A stretch of 64,000 nt of DNA from Symsagittifera roscoffensis. Taxonomy: Eukaryota > Xenacoelomorpha > Acoela > Convolutidae. A program made the position numbers and the translations under genes. This document shows positions 9,593-22,200 of the stretch, in pieces. The notes beneath the pieces were generated by a model that was not told where the DNA came from, made no database searches, and was given only the letters and a program-made list of their open reading frames with translations. Positions within the stretch are counted from its first letter, which is position 1. Every line of letters starts with the position of its first letter. The DNA is taken from assembly GCF_963678635.1 (NCBI RefSeq), contig NC_087070.1, positions 54,414,617-54,478,616 on the forward strand, read 5' to 3'.

Positions 9593-11731
9593 ATGCAAAA
9601 TGAAAAACCGGTCCTGCCGGAGATTAAACATTTGAGGGGCAAACTGAAAGATGAACAGCTCGAAGCCATCAAGGACGTACTAGAGCGGAACGAGGAAGTT
9701 TTTTCGAGGCATAAGGCGGATATCGGGTGTTGTAATTTCGTTGAGCATGAAATAGAACTTGAGGAAAACGCGGTACCACACAGGGAGGGGGCGAGGCGCA
9801 TGATCCCACACAAATCGGACGCGTGTAGAAAAGAGATCGAGACGTTACTAGAGTATGACATGATAGAACCATCCAAGTCACCGTGGGCGTGTGGAGTAGT
9901 GATGGCCAAAAAGAAAGGCGACCAGTTGAGGTTTTGTTGTGACTTTCGATACCTGAACTCCGTCACGGTGAAGGATGCCTATCCCATACTTAGGATTGAT
10001 GAGAGCCTCTCGAAGTTAGGTGATGCAAAATTTTTTACGACTCTTGATTTAGGCTCGGCCTTTTGGCAAGTACCACTAAGGAAGCAGGACAGGGACAAGA
10101 CAAGGTTTGCCTGCGAGCTGGGTCTGTTTCAATGGAAACGGATGCCGTTTGGACTTTGCAATGCCACAGCCACGTTTCAGCGGTTGATGGCACACGCGCT
10201 GATAGGCGTAACGAAGAAGTATGGCAACCTGGTAATGTGCTACGTGGATGACGTGGTAATAGCGACGCCAACACTGGAAGACCACATTGAGAGACTAGAC
10301 GAAGTGTTTGCATGCATGAAGAGGTCGGGGCTAAAGTGTAAACCATCAAAGTGCGAGATACTCAAGGACTCAATAAAATACTTGGGCAGGATGGTAGACA
10401 AGCACGGCATCAGACCTGATACGGACGCCGTGGAAGCAGTCCTGACCTGGAAATCACCGAAGACAGAGCACCAGTTGATGAGCTTCCTGGGTTTCGCTAA
10501 TTATTATAGAGAGTTCATCAAAGGCTATGCAGACAAGGTATACCCGATGCAACAATTAATGAGACACAAGGGCAAGAAGTTCACGTGGAACAACGCAGCA
10601 GAAGAGTCACTCCAGAGAATAAAGAAAGAGCTATGTGAGGCACCAGTACTGGGTATGCCGACTGAGAAAGGGATGTACGTGCTGGACACGGATGCGTCGG
10701 TAGTCGCGATTTCTGGGATTCTCCACCAAGAACAAGAATGGAATGGGAAGACAGTCTTGAGACCAATAGCGTACGGGAGCAAAGTCCTGAGTGACACGAA
10801 AATGAAGTACGGAGCACCGAAAGCGGAGATGTTCGCGGTGGTTACTTTTGTCGAGAAATACAGGGCATACCTGGGCAGTGAGCCATTCAAGTTGCGAGTC
10901 GACAACAGAGCACTGAGCTGGCTGAAAACGTACTCAATGGACCAAAGTTACATTGGGAGGTGGATAGTTCGCCTAGACGGATACAACATGATAATTGAGC
11001 ACAGAACGCGAGATAAACATCAGAATGCCGACAGCTTGAGTAAGAAGACGGAGTTCTATGAGAGACAAGAGCAAAGAGAAGCAGACAGACCTGAAATCAA
11101 AGATGGCTTCTCATTTATGGACAAGGAAACGTACGACAGTCTTCCACTCACGAGATGGCTGGACAAGTCAGGCAAACCGATAGAAGATCATCCTGAATTG
11201 CCTAAAGAGCCTCCAGAGAAGACCATCTTGAAGAAGAGCAAGGGGATTCCGATTGAGATTATACTCAAGTCGAAGATCGTGAGGGAGACGCTCAAGGCAA
11301 AAGGCTATGATCTTAACCAAGTGGAAGCAGGAACTGCACAGATAGATGATGACTTAATGAGGTTGCTCGAGAAACTATCAGATGATAAGCCCGTGATCCA
11401 AGAGAAGGGTCAAGAGAAACCGGAATTCGCTATACTTCGGAGAAAAGAGACAGTGAACGATACTGACTCATCAAGAGGAAGCGTCACTGACAGCAAAGAC
11501 GTCGTGCGGTCACTAGTTGACAAAATCTCCGAAGACATTCTGGAGCAGACCAAGGTTAGGAAAAAGAAAGTGACGTTCAAAGAAGATACTGAACACCTGG
11601 GACTAGGTCAAGAGTCCGGGGAGTGTTCCAGGTTCACGGAAGAAGGAACCGGAGAAGGAAAATTGTCCGGGGAGCGTGAAGGATGGGATGAAGACTCGGA
11701 TGGGAGCAAGACCAAGACAGTCTGTGCATGA
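9593..11731 (+). CDS. pol: Reverse transcriptase and RNase H
   Basis: 712 aa from ATG 9593, in the same frame as the protease ORF and separated from it only by the TAA at 9533. RT blocks are clear: RFCCDFRYLNSVT, FFTTLDLGSAFWQ, RMPFGLCNATATFQ and the catalytic YVDD (residues 217-220, nt 10241-10252), then the thumb and FLGFANYYREFIKGYA. RNase H begins near YVLDTDASVVAI (about nt 10676) and includes the AVVTFVEKYRAYL block. These are Ty3/gypsy-type in order and wording. A charged tail of about 200 residues follows. The stop overlaps the next ATG as ATGA at 11728-11731, an arrangement that permits reinitiation. The first 1.1 kb of the window is a decayed copy of part of this ORF. Confidence 0.95.
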   Translation: MQNEKPVLPEIKHLRGKLKDEQLEAIKDVLERNEEVFSRHKADIGCCNFVEHEIELEENAVPHREGARRMIPHKSDACRKEIETLLEYDMIEPSKSPWACGVVMAKKKGDQLRFCCDFRYLNSVTVKDAYPILRIDESLSKLGDAKFFTTLDLGSAFWQVPLRKQDRDKTRFACELGLFQWKRMPFGLCNATATFQRLMAHALIGVTKKYGNLVMCYVDDVVIATPTLEDHIERLDEVFACMKRSGLKCKPSKCEILKDSIKYLGRMVDKHGIRPDTDAVEAVLTWKSPKTEHQLMSFLGFANYYREFIKGYADKVYPMQQLMRHKGKKFTWNNAAEESLQRIKKELCEAPVLGMPTEKGMYVLDTDASVVAISGILHQEQEWNGKTVLRPIAYGSKVLSDTKMKYGAPKAEMFAVVTFVEKYRAYLGSEPFKLRVDNRALSWLKTYSMDQSYIGRWIVRLDGYNMIIEHRTRDKHQNADSLSKKTEFYERQEQREADRPEIKDGFSFMDKETYDSLPLTRWLDKSGKPIEDHPELPKEPPEKTILKKSKGIPIEIILKSKIVRETLKAKGYDLNQVEAGTAQIDDDLMRLLEKLSDDKPVIQEKGQEKPEFAILRRKETVNDTDSSRGSVTDSKDVVRSLVDKISEDILEQTKVRKKKVTFKEDTEHLGLGQESGECSRFTEEGTGEGKLSGEREGWDEDSDGSKTKTVCA

Positions 11732-14617
11732 TATTGGCGGAAGAGAAGACAAGGCACCACGACAGGGAGTTACAGACGGATCCATCTTCAGGAACATACA
11801 ACATGGACATACAGGAGATGCGAGGTGGTGAGGAACTTGAGAAAATTGCGGTTGCGAGGAAACCATTCAGGGAACTATCATGCAACTCAAATATCAGAAC
11901 GAATCTGGTGCCAGAAGATGATATCAAAATCGTGAAAAGGATGATATGCGTGAAACTGAGTGATGACATCCACAACCCTGGTGAGATGAATGGACAAATC
12001 ATGGCGCTAAAGGAGCATGTCAAGGCGAGATATAGGCTGTCAGACCTAATAAGAGCCCAGAAGAATGACAAAATGACAAGTAACCTCTCCAAATGGATCC
12101 AGTCGGGGGTCAAGGAGAAGGGAGAACTTGAGGAAGACAGCTACAAGATCTTGAGCCAGTTCTACAAAGAAAAGAAAGACTTACTTTATCACACAGCTGA
12201 GGGGGTGGTAGCGTGTAAGAGGAGAGATGAGGAAAAGATATTACACAAACACAACCTCATCATACTACCACAATTGTACCAGACGGAGGTGCTTTTCAGA
12301 TCACACGACCAGATGGGCCACCAGGGGATAGACAAAGTACAACAAAGGATACTTCACAGGTTTGATTGGCCAGGAATGAGAAAAGCTTGCGAGAGATGGG
12401 TGAATGCCTGCCTGGCATGTCTCCAGGTAAAAGACCCAAGGAAGATGAAGTTTCCACTCAAGTCAGTTGAGAGCTCAGAGTTCAATGAAGTGGTGCAGAT
12501 AGACCATCAAAAAATTTGCATGACAGAGTCGGGATATAATCAGATACTGGTTATAATAGATCACTTCACAAAGTTGGCGGAAGCGGTTCCGTGCCAGACA
12601 ACCTCGGCCGAAGAGACATGTGATCATCTGATAACGCATTGGATATCGCGGTATGGTTGTCCAATGACTTTCCAGTCGGACAACGGCAAAGCATTTTGTG
12701 GGGGACTTGACAAAAGAATTGATGAAGAGATCGCACATTGCTCAAGCACACTGGACGACTTATCATCCACAGACCAATGGGTTGGTAGAGAGACAAAACA
12801 GGACACTGGTCAACATGTTAAGGGTGTACTGCTCAAGATACATGACGGACTGGGACAATTACCTGCCACAGGTAGTAGGAGCCTACAACAGTACACAGCA
12901 CTCAACTACGGGCATCAGTCCTTTCATGATGTTGACGGGCAGGGAGAGAGCAATGCCTCTGACATTCTTTTACCCGGAATACGAGGGGAAAAGGACGTCG
13001 CCTCAGGCATACGTGAAAGAAGCGATCAAAAGACAACAGGAGTTGAACGAGCTATGCAGGAGGAACACGGCGCAAGCGCAAATGAGGCAACGCAGGAAAT
13101 ACGACGAAAAAATATTAAGAGCAAAGCCATATGAAGTGGGCCAATACGTGTGGGTCTTCCAAAATGTAATACCGCCCAGGGGAACAAAGAAACTACTCAA
13201 GAAGTGGAGGGGACCATTCATGATAACGGAGGTTCATCAACAAGGACGGTTCTATCGCTTGAGTACTGGGCGAGCGGCACATTATGAAAATCTGAAGCCT
13301 CACGTCCCGTCCCCAGAGGATTGGTGCATACCGAAGGACATGGAGGGTCTTGAGTACCTGGTGGTAGAGCCAGCGTGTGAAGTGAATGAGAAAGGCACTC
13401 GAGAGAAAAATGATGGTAATGAGAATTTGAGTTTGGACGACAATGAAAAGATAGGAGTGGAGTCTGATGCAGGATCATTTGTAGAAGAAGACTGGAACGA
13501 CCCGGAGCAAGACGAGGTGCCGAAGTGGATGGAGCCGGATCGACCAACACCACCGGAAACCAGGACTGGCAATCGTAAACGCACCGGCATGAGGTACAAC
13601 AGGTACGGGGATGACTTCTTGATCGATAAGATACAGCCAGACAAATTGGGCGAGGAATTACTGAAGGCAGGCGAACTGGAAGCCGGAGAGGAATGGCAGG
13701 TCATTGACGATGGTGGTCATTATCCGCAGGATGATTACTCGACGCCAGAATTAGAAACAGATCTCGAACAGAGTGAGATAGAGAGGAGGGAGAACACGAA
13801 CTTGAGGATTCTAGAGTGGATGCGTGATGTCAAAGACGAGAGCCGCGAAGGACAAAGCATTCAGCAAGTCGATGTATCAGCAGCAAATTACATGAAGACA
13901 GAGGACCCTCTTTTCGGATGGACGGCAACAGACAGGCCACTGGACATTCCTCAGGACAATTCAGACCCGACAACATCGACGGGGACGTCGATAAATATTT
14001 TTGTCCGGGGAGTGGGGGTAGGACTTAACCACACCGAAAATTTGATGATAAAGAAGCTCAAGGAAGTGAGAGAAACGAGCGAATTGGAACTGGAGGAAGA
14101 AGAGCCAGAGCCTACTATAGGTCGGAATTTCAAAACGAAATTCGAAATACCCAATGAATACTCGGAGAACATCATGATAACGGATAGCGACTTCATCCTG
14201 TCAAACAGGACCAGCGCGATCTGCATCACGGCGGACATGAGTTTCAAATCAAGATTGGAAGCTGACTTCAAAAGAGAGTACCAGAATGTAGAGTTTCTGT
14301 TCAGACAGAGACCAGGACTGGGAGGGATGGCAGCGCTTCCACCGTCAGTGGCACAAGTCCCGGACAAATATCTGTGCTTCCTAGTAACGAGGGTCAATGA
14401 CAGGAACACAATTGATCCCGAACACGTGATATTGGCACTAACAAGATTACGAGACTTCATGATTGAAAGAGGGATAACAGAGGTCTCAATGCCGGTGTAT
14501 GACCCAAACAGGGGCAAACTGAGCCCAAGGGAATTCTACGCTATCCTACATGTGGTCTATGCAGGAACTGAGATAATGGTGTATCTTCATAAGAAGTACT
14601 ACTTGAGCATCGCCTGA
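11728..14617 (+). CDS. Integrase with GPY/F module and long acidic tail; one frame break
   Basis: Begins at ATG 11728 inside the ATGA overlap. The HHCC zinc module (SHDQMGHQG, later CLAC) precedes the DDE core: Asp codons at 12502 and 12679, and the Glu codon at 12788 in a different frame. The frame changes by one base at about 12690-12700, in the T4 and G5 runs, so the ORF is split into 11728-13134 (5' part real only to about 12695) and about 12698-14617. After the core comes a GPY/F-like module (WRGPFMITEVH, near 13210) and then about 400 acidic residues with no domain I know. Here integrase starts as its own ORF rather than as a fusion to RNase H. The break may be a mutation or a sequencing indel. 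Confidence 0.88.
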
Positions 14618-15147
14618 GTCGGGTACACGGGGGTATCGAGTCGGGTGTGAGGGAGGAGTCTTGAGTTAGGTACTGGGGTGCGGCGCAGGTAAAGGGATCT
14701 TAAGATGTGATTGGCATGACAATTAAAATTTTAAAAAAGAAAGGAATTAACGGGGCTAAAACATAAAATGAATCTGCATGCTTTTAAGGAAAATCCAATT
14801 GAATTGTTTTAAGTGAAATGAGAATGATAAGATTTTAACCATACTGGTAGAAGGGGGGTCTCTAGGTTAGGAACGTGATATGTTAAGTTTTAATATGCTT
14901 TCTGTTTTCAGATCAAGTTTGAAAAACAAAGTTGAAAATCCAACTATACTCAAGCGAGAAACAGAAAGAGAAATCTTGATTGAACTCGCGATAATCCGCA
15001 CCTACAGCAAGTATTTGCAAGGGAACATTTCTAGAGAATTCTTGAGTTGGGTAATACTTAAGTCGGTTAGGTAATTCTTGAGCTGGTTAACATATACCTA
15101 TATACATCCCGAAGTCACGAAGAATCGCAGACCGATTCTGGAATTCC
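14618..15147. other. Spacer between integrase ORF and cargo ORFs
   Basis: 530 bp without a supported gene. It is rich in (C)TTGAGT/CTAGAG motifs (about 14659, 15031, 15041, 15077) and G runs. A CGCAG at 15126-15130 precedes the next ATG by 17 bases and might serve as a splice acceptor for a subgenomic RNA, but there is no good pyrimidine tract. A decayed copy of part of it sits near 1611-1660. Confidence 0.5.
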
Positions 15148-16254
15148 ATGCCTGCGGCCCTGAAGAAGCCCACTCTTGATGAGCTGTACAGACGCCTGAG
15201 GGACCTGGACTATACCCAGATAGACGAGAGAATGGCAGTAATGCTGAATGCCATCCTCCAGTTGGAAGACCAGGGTGAGTGCAGGGAGTCTGCAACGGAG
15301 GCTGTCTTGATGATCGGGTACACCACCGAGGGTATATCAAACCAAGAACAGACCAGATGGTTGTCTTGGAACGTGGATGGAGGAGTAAGGGGCTTTGACT
15401 TGGCAAGGAATCCCGGCCTGAGTAACAACACTGAATATGGCGCAGGGGAGTTCCCACTACCGGCTAGGCCAACAGCAAGATCTACAAGCCAGGGCTCGAG
15501 TAGGGTGCCGTCGATGACGCGAGCGCAACAGACGACCGAAGCATATCCGGATCTGGGTGTTCTAAAGAAAGAGCTCGAGAAGGCGCAGAAGGAAAGGAAC
15601 AAGGCGAACCTCGATCGGGATCAGGCGAAGCTGGATCGGGAGAAGATTCAGCTGGAGAGAGACCAGGCAGTCAACGAGCGAGATCAGACTCTGAGGTTAC
15701 TTGAGATGCTAAAAGTTGAACATCAGCAGGAACTAAGGATGCGGGAGAGCGCCGCGAATCGTAATCAACTGAAGTCGGAGTTGGAGAGAATAGAACAGCG
15801 ACAACGTGAGCTTGACGCACAGAAGGGAGCCAGGCCAAAGGAGCGAGTAGTGACCAGCTCGAGGCCAGAGTCGCGCATGGAGGTGGATGAAGCTCCCAGG
15901 GCAAGAGGACGGTTCAACCTTGACCGCGAGGCCAGAGAACACATGAGTGAAGGGTTGGAAGTCTGGATACCGAATGACGCAACGCTTTCCTTGCGTAGCC
16001 TAGAGACACAACCTGTACGTCCACTAATGGGTGTGGTGCTGCCGGGATATACCCCAACCTCGACCTCGAGCGACAGTCAGGTGAGTGGCGGCTCATCGCG
16101 CCTGAAAGAGCTAGGCGAGAAATTACAGCAGAAAAACCGTGAAAGATCGGCAAGACCGGAGCTTCCCCCAACTTGGAGGGAACAGCCGGTCAGGAGCGTC
16201 GTGATCTCGAGTTATAAGAAAAATACAGAGGGGAGGTACCACAGGCACAATTGA
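15148..16254 (+). CDS. Coiled-coil ORF of the giant element, function unknown
   Basis: 368 aa from ATG 15148. Residues 1-75 look globular (starting MPAALKKPTLDELYRRLRD) and a decayed copy of part of them is found at about 1660-1800, so this ORF is a regular part of the family. Residues about 130-235 form a long, highly charged coiled coil rich in ERDQ and LDRE-like repeats. The rest is basic and low in order. The ORF ends with TGA at 16252-16254, and the frame is open past the stop into the giant SGNH ORF. Position after integrase is where errantiviruses carry env, but I see no signal peptide or membrane segment, so I do not call it env. An RNA- or protein-binding Gag-like role is possible, as inference only. 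Confidence 0.75.
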   Translation: MPAALKKPTLDELYRRLRDLDYTQIDERMAVMLNAILQLEDQGECRESATEAVLMIGYTTEGISNQEQTRWLSWNVDGGVRGFDLARNPGLSNNTEYGAGEFPLPARPTARSTSQGSSRVPSMTRAQQTTEAYPDLGVLKKELEKAQKERNKANLDRDQAKLDREKIQLERDQAVNERDQTLRLLEMLKVEHQQELRMRESAANRNQLKSELERIEQRQRELDAQKGARPKERVVTSSRPESRMEVDEAPRARGRFNLDREAREHMSEGLEVWIPNDATLSLRSLETQPVRPLMGVVLPGYTPTSTSSDSQVSGGSSRLKELGEKLQQKNRERSARPELPPTWREQPVRSVVISSYKKNTEGRYHRHN

Positions 16255-19200
16255 CTGGATTGGAGTGCGGAACAGGGAGCCAGGAGGGACTGCTTCCATG
16301 ATGCGGCCTGGGTGGAGTATCTCGCGCCACCTCGTGTGCCAGAGGGTGCAGTTCACCTAATCATAGGGGACAGCCTGGTGCGGGTGTTGACCCGGATCCA
16401 GTCGCATTGGCAGACAGGAATCTTGAGTTTCGCTGGAGCTGCCACGCCACAGATGTTGGCAACACTGGACATGCTAGGGATGACTAAAGTGTATACGGTG
16501 ACCCTGATGATCGGGACCAACGATGTGTCAAGGGGAGAAGCGAGGAAAATAACGAGGCTGTACGACAAGATGAGCTGCCTTCTTGAGGAGCTGAGGATCC
16601 AGATGGACCCCGTCCTGCTGACGGTATGCACGGTCCCCTACAACATGATGTTTGATCAGCACGCCTTGGAGATGAACGAGAAGGTGCGGAACCTAAACAA
16701 GGTGATCCGAGACATACACCGGAAGAGTGTGCTTCCTGTCAGACTGTTGGACGTAGCGGAGCGCATGGAGAAAAAGGGATTCCCTGAAGACACCTCCAAT
16801 GATGGAATCCATTTCGATAGGCCAAGGGGAGCGGAGTGGCTGAACGACGTCTTTCAGGAACACGTAAACACGCTAGAGTCGGATCTGCTAGAGACAGCCC
16901 AATTCACATTAGGACCACCTCCGAACCCACCATTCCTTGCCTCAAGGGCCTTGTCTGGTCGCTTGGGAACGAGAGTTGACACTAGAGACGGTTCGAGGAG
17001 CAACCAGACCCGATTGCAGAGTGCCACGCCAATGGAGTCTGAGGAGGTGACGTCATCAACACCTCCAGGCTCGGCGATATCCTCAGTGGTAGTGGCAGAG
17101 AACAAGCGGGAAAAGAGGTCTATAGAGACCGCTCGCTTGAGATATCCTGAGAAGGTGAAAGAACTGGACCTAGAGAGTTTGGAATGCAGGCGAGAATTGG
17201 CGGAAACCCTGGGGATTGAACGAGTGTCGCACGAGGATTTGAATAGACATCATTGCGTGGACTGGTTGAAAGCTCATGAGGCGCACTTCTCGAGAACGAA
17301 ATTGATGGAGACCACAGACCTGACTGGAATTCCCACAAAAGCGATCATGGGACCCATTAACTACCGACCTCTCAAGCTGCTGGGGAGTCCTGGACTTATA
17401 ACAGAACCTCCCAAGCACCGAACGAGCATCGCCAGGATCAGGTTGGCGACCCCGGCACAGTTGAAAGTGGTAGACAAACTACTCAATCCAGGGTCGATGG
17501 AATTGCCGGATGCCGCTTACGAAGGCTCGAAATTGGCGGAAGATCCCAGGTACGGGAAGCCCTGTGGCAGCACCCAGCTGGCCAAAACCCTGGCAGTTTA
17601 TGATAGAGCAGATCCGGCTGCTGCGAGAGTAGTCATTGTGGCGGGGTCGGATTTCGAAGGAACGTCTCCCAAGTTGTTCTGGCCGGAGACTCTGATATAC
17701 TCTTTGCCAGGAGCTGAATTAAATCAGATGTTAACTCTGGTGGTGGCAATAAAGTCGGAGATGCCCTGTGAACCTGAGCTGCTATTGTTTGCAGGAATGA
17801 ATGATCACCTGCACGCGGTGGGACTTCATGAGCAACTGAAGGGCGATGAAAATCCGCCATCGAGGAAGATATGGGAAGCCATTCAGGCGTTGTTTGCGGC
17901 GATGAATGAAGTGCAAGAGAATGTTGTCTCGAGATTTGGGTCCAAGACGAAGGTGGTGTTTACCACATCCCCTGGATACGCGAATATGCCACTCGCCCTA
18001 CAACTCGTGTACGCGGTCTTGATCCTGATAGCAGAAGGGAATGAATGGCGGATTCTAATGGCAGCCCCCAATCGGGAGTTGGAGCCATCGAACCTGAGGC
18101 TTCGCAAGTCAGAATTGGCGGCGGCATGGGCGGACATATCTCATGCACTGAGGGGCTTTTATGGACTAGCCGACATCCTGATCGTATTAGATGAAGTGCT
18201 CTTGCTAGAGATATCGAACTTTGCCAGGCAACTCAAGTTCAGCCCAGTCATCAGAGACGATCACCCGGCGATAAGCCAATTGACGGCCAGTTTGTGGTTT
18301 CGGAGTATGGACGTGAAGATCACAAACTCCACCAGCAAGTCTAGAGGTCCCAGTAACGAGAGAAGAAATGTGGCCGAGACGGAGAAGCAATTAGAATCGA
18401 TGAAATATCGATTGACTCAAGAGAATGGCTGGTGGCCATTTTTGACACCAAGGCTGGAGAACGCCACGAACAAGACGAGCGAGGAAGCACCACCCCTCGT
18501 GAAACAAGTCTGGAGTTTTCTGGAGAAACAACTGGAGCTGGCCGAAACAAGAGACATGACGGTGGCTAGATTTGTCTCGGCCGCCAATGAAGTGACGATT
18601 GGAGGGTTCTGGAGAGAGCACGCCAAGGGTGAATTGAGGACTAGGAGGGATTATGAGTTTCTCAAGTTCTTGAGTCCTTGCTGGGAGAAGGAATTCATGG
18701 CAGGAATGTTCGGCACCACGGCGACTATCTTTGGAGCCTTCGTGCAGGAGATACTGGGCATGCCCATCAGTCTGCTCTTGGCTTTGTATTTGGTTTACCC
18801 CAGATACTTGTTCAACATGGGCCCAGCATACATGTTTAGTCGAGGAGTGGAGACACTTCGAGTCGATGGGTACCTGGCACTATTACTCTTAACCCATGGG
18901 GAATTGGTGTCGTTTCATCGATTAATGGAATATGGAGAGCCTCTGTCTATGGGGAGAGTCCACTCGAGCATTGAAACCAGCTCCTACAAGTGTGCCGCAG
19001 GGTTGAAGACGTTGTTAGTGCAATACCTCATGATGCCGAATCGGCACATGACGGGTGAAGATGAGAATCCAACCTCGAGAGAAGAATGGAAGAAGACGAA
19101 TAGAGGGATGCCTCTGCTGACGGACCTTTGCCTGGCAATGAGGTCGGACCCAATGGGGATAATCCGGGGCCTAGAGGAGGTGGTGACCTGCATTTATGGT

Positions 19201-22200
19201 CCAGCAGTGACGTACGCGTTCCCAGACCCCCTGGTGACAACGTATCGTCACTCTGTAACGCACTTGAGTCTTATCAGTATACTGGATGGGACGGCGTTAA
19301 ATTGGTGTCAGCAGGAGGTGCTCAGAGAGCGAATGAGCAACACGGTACTCATTGGAAAGGTGAAAGATGCCGAGCTAATAGTGTACAACTTCAGGGGGCA
19401 AATGCAATGTAGAATGGGAGGCAAGCGAGAGGGTCCCATCGAAATGTATCCCAAATTCTGGAACTTGAACCCATTGACGGCAGACGGACGAAAAATCTTG
19501 AGAATTCCTGCCTGGAAGGAGTGCTTTGCACTGGTAAAGAGGGAGCTGGAAACCATAATGGAGAAAGAAATCCTCCCAGCCACCATGCCTGAGTTCCCAA
19601 TAGTCAGGAGGATGACCTTAGGAATGAACAGTCCCTTGGTAGTTCCCTCCATAATGGCGAGGATGACGACGGAGGAAATGCAGAAGGATTTCACTGATGG
19701 CTGGGACCCCCTGTTCATCGGCTACACGGCGGCGGTCTACTTCCATACTAGCGAGGCGAAGGTAAATTCGTGGACGACGCGAGCGAAAAAGATGAGGGGT
19801 TCGCAGCCCCCCGGATATGAGGTGCGAAAGGTCTTGAGAGCTCTTGAGCAGGAGGGACTTGAGAACATGCTACCCATATGGGATGATGGCAGGATGATCG
19901 TGATGGAGGGGCACGTCGCATTGGTGGACGACATGAAATTTGCAACGAGAAAATACAGGGCACCCTATGGCTTAGAACAGGTGGAAGTGAGACAGGAGGG
20001 AAAAGAACTAGATGCAGCAGGTCAACTGCACGTAGCCCTGACGGAGTACAAGAAATTGGACCCTACGACACCATCTCCACTGTCAGTGGACACGCCTGGA
20101 GACAAGAGGAGTGGACCCGTCGAGGACCGGTTTAAGAAAATTCTCGAGAGAAGGAGACATGAGTCAGAAGAAGAGAGTATGGATGAAACTCTCAGTGAAG
20201 CCGGTGAAGACATGGAAGTGGGGAATACACCTGAACCAGGGCCATCAGGGGAGGAGCTCACCACTCAAGAGCTGTTGAAAGACTTGAGCGAGGAGAATTG
20301 GGCAGATACTGCCACCCCACCTCTGGATCCGTCCCCCCGGAAGAATCTGGAATTGCCATTGGCAAATGAGACCTTCAATATGGGGATGATACTCTTGAGC
20401 TCGGAGGAAAGGGAAAGGAACACTTTCGAAGGGAACAGGGACATATTCCTGGGGTCTCTGAAGAACGATGCTTGGCAGGAGTTCTTGGAAGAATTCAATC
20501 AAGAAGTGGGCAGCGAGACGACGCTGGACAAGTTCAAGGAGGAACTGTGGGACACAGTCGTAAGATTTGGAGAACCGCTTCTGATAGGAACGGGCCTGGA
20601 TGAGAAGGCGAGAAAAGAGCTGCTGAGCAAGCTGGTAGAGCTGAGGAATTCACGATCGAAGACTAGAGAAGAAAAATGTGAGGACAGCTCTACTCTGAAA
20701 CAAAAAACTGTAGATAAAATAGTTAATGATATAAAAAGGGATAAGGTTGGGACTAGTAATATGATTAAAAGTACTAATATCCTTAAGGCTCGAGCAGGGG
20801 GAAGGCAAGAGTTGGAAGGGTTGGAGGTAGACAGAGAGGTCGAATCAGTGATGATAGCCACAACACCCTCAAGCAGAGATGTGAAGACTCGCAAGAGGAA
20901 GAGAGAAGTGGAGGGATTGGGTAGTCCTTCAGTGGATGCTGTTTCGGAAGGAAACTTGAGAGAGACGGCGCCCATGGTTTTGGCTCGATGCAAGACGGCG
21001 GCATACAAGAGCAGCTCGGAGCTCAGAAGACCACTTGAAGTAGAGAGGGAAATAGAGGTTTCCACCAGTTCGACATCGGAGGAAGACTTCAAGCCTCAGA
21101 AGATAAACGTGAAGAGAAGTTCAACGAACGGACAGACATGGGAAGTAGATGTCGGCAAAGAATGGATCTCGAAGGCACACCAGGCCACGGGCAAGCGAGT
21201 GACAAGTGATCCATTGGAGAGGAACAAGACGAGGAACACCTCCCGGACGTGGTGGGTGGCCCTCGAGACATTGAAGGAAATGGAGGACTGCTTGAAGAAA
21301 TTGGACAGTGGAGTAGCTCGCAAGCGACGCAATTGGGCCACCCAGCAAAAGGCCGAGGTTAATAAAATAGAAGTGGCGAATCAGCTGAAGAGGTCCTGGC
21401 AGAACTTGTTGAAGGATCATTTTGAAGAGGCAATGAGGACATCCTCATCAGCACCACCATTAATGGCGAATCCCTTCGTTAGAACTGCAGGACAATTAAT
21501 GTTCACCTGGAGTCTGGTGGGAATAGAATTGGAGACATTGACCTCGTATGATAGACTGAAGTTGGGAAGCAAAAAGCTAGATGTGTATCAAGCATTGATG
21601 CAACACGTGGCTAGGGACAATTCAGGCTTGAGCCTGGCTAGGAGGAAGGATGCCACATGTTTCTTGAGATGGATAATGTCAATGATGTCTGATAGTACCA
21701 TCTTGGCATGCCACCAGAGAGCAAGCGGAAGTAAAACCGTGGAAAAAAGAGTCTCAACGATCATCTTAAACGTGTATCAGAGTACTGGTATAGAAAAAGA
21801 AGATGGTTCCAGACTGTCCCTAGAGAACCACAGAAAGCTGGACGAGGTACGGAGATTTTATGATAAGAAGTTCGAAGAAGAGCATGATGTTCACCGTAAC
21901 CTGGCCTCGTCAGAGCAGTACTCGAGACCCAGCGAGAAGGGGAAATACCAATACGTGTCAGGAGTGATGGGAATAGCCTACAACCCCTTCTTAGACTCGG
22001 AAACTGGAGGCGCCCACAGAAACCATGAGGTAGCGGAGCTACTGAAGTTTTGGACAGAAAGAATAATGGAAATAGACGCGGTGGAAAAAGAGGGGCCGAG
22101 CTTGGGCCTGATTCTTGAGAAAACACCAGAGGTGGTAAGCATACCGCGCTCAAACAAGAGAGTTGAAGTGAACATGGGCGATGGAAATGGCTTGTTAACC

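Noticed and set aside
15148-16254. Envelope glycoprotein
   Set aside because: Position fits env, but no signal peptide, no membrane anchor and no Cys pattern; it is a soluble coiled coil.
16298-16303. ATGATG as start of the SGNH ORF
   Set aside because: It is in another frame and closes within about 20 codons.
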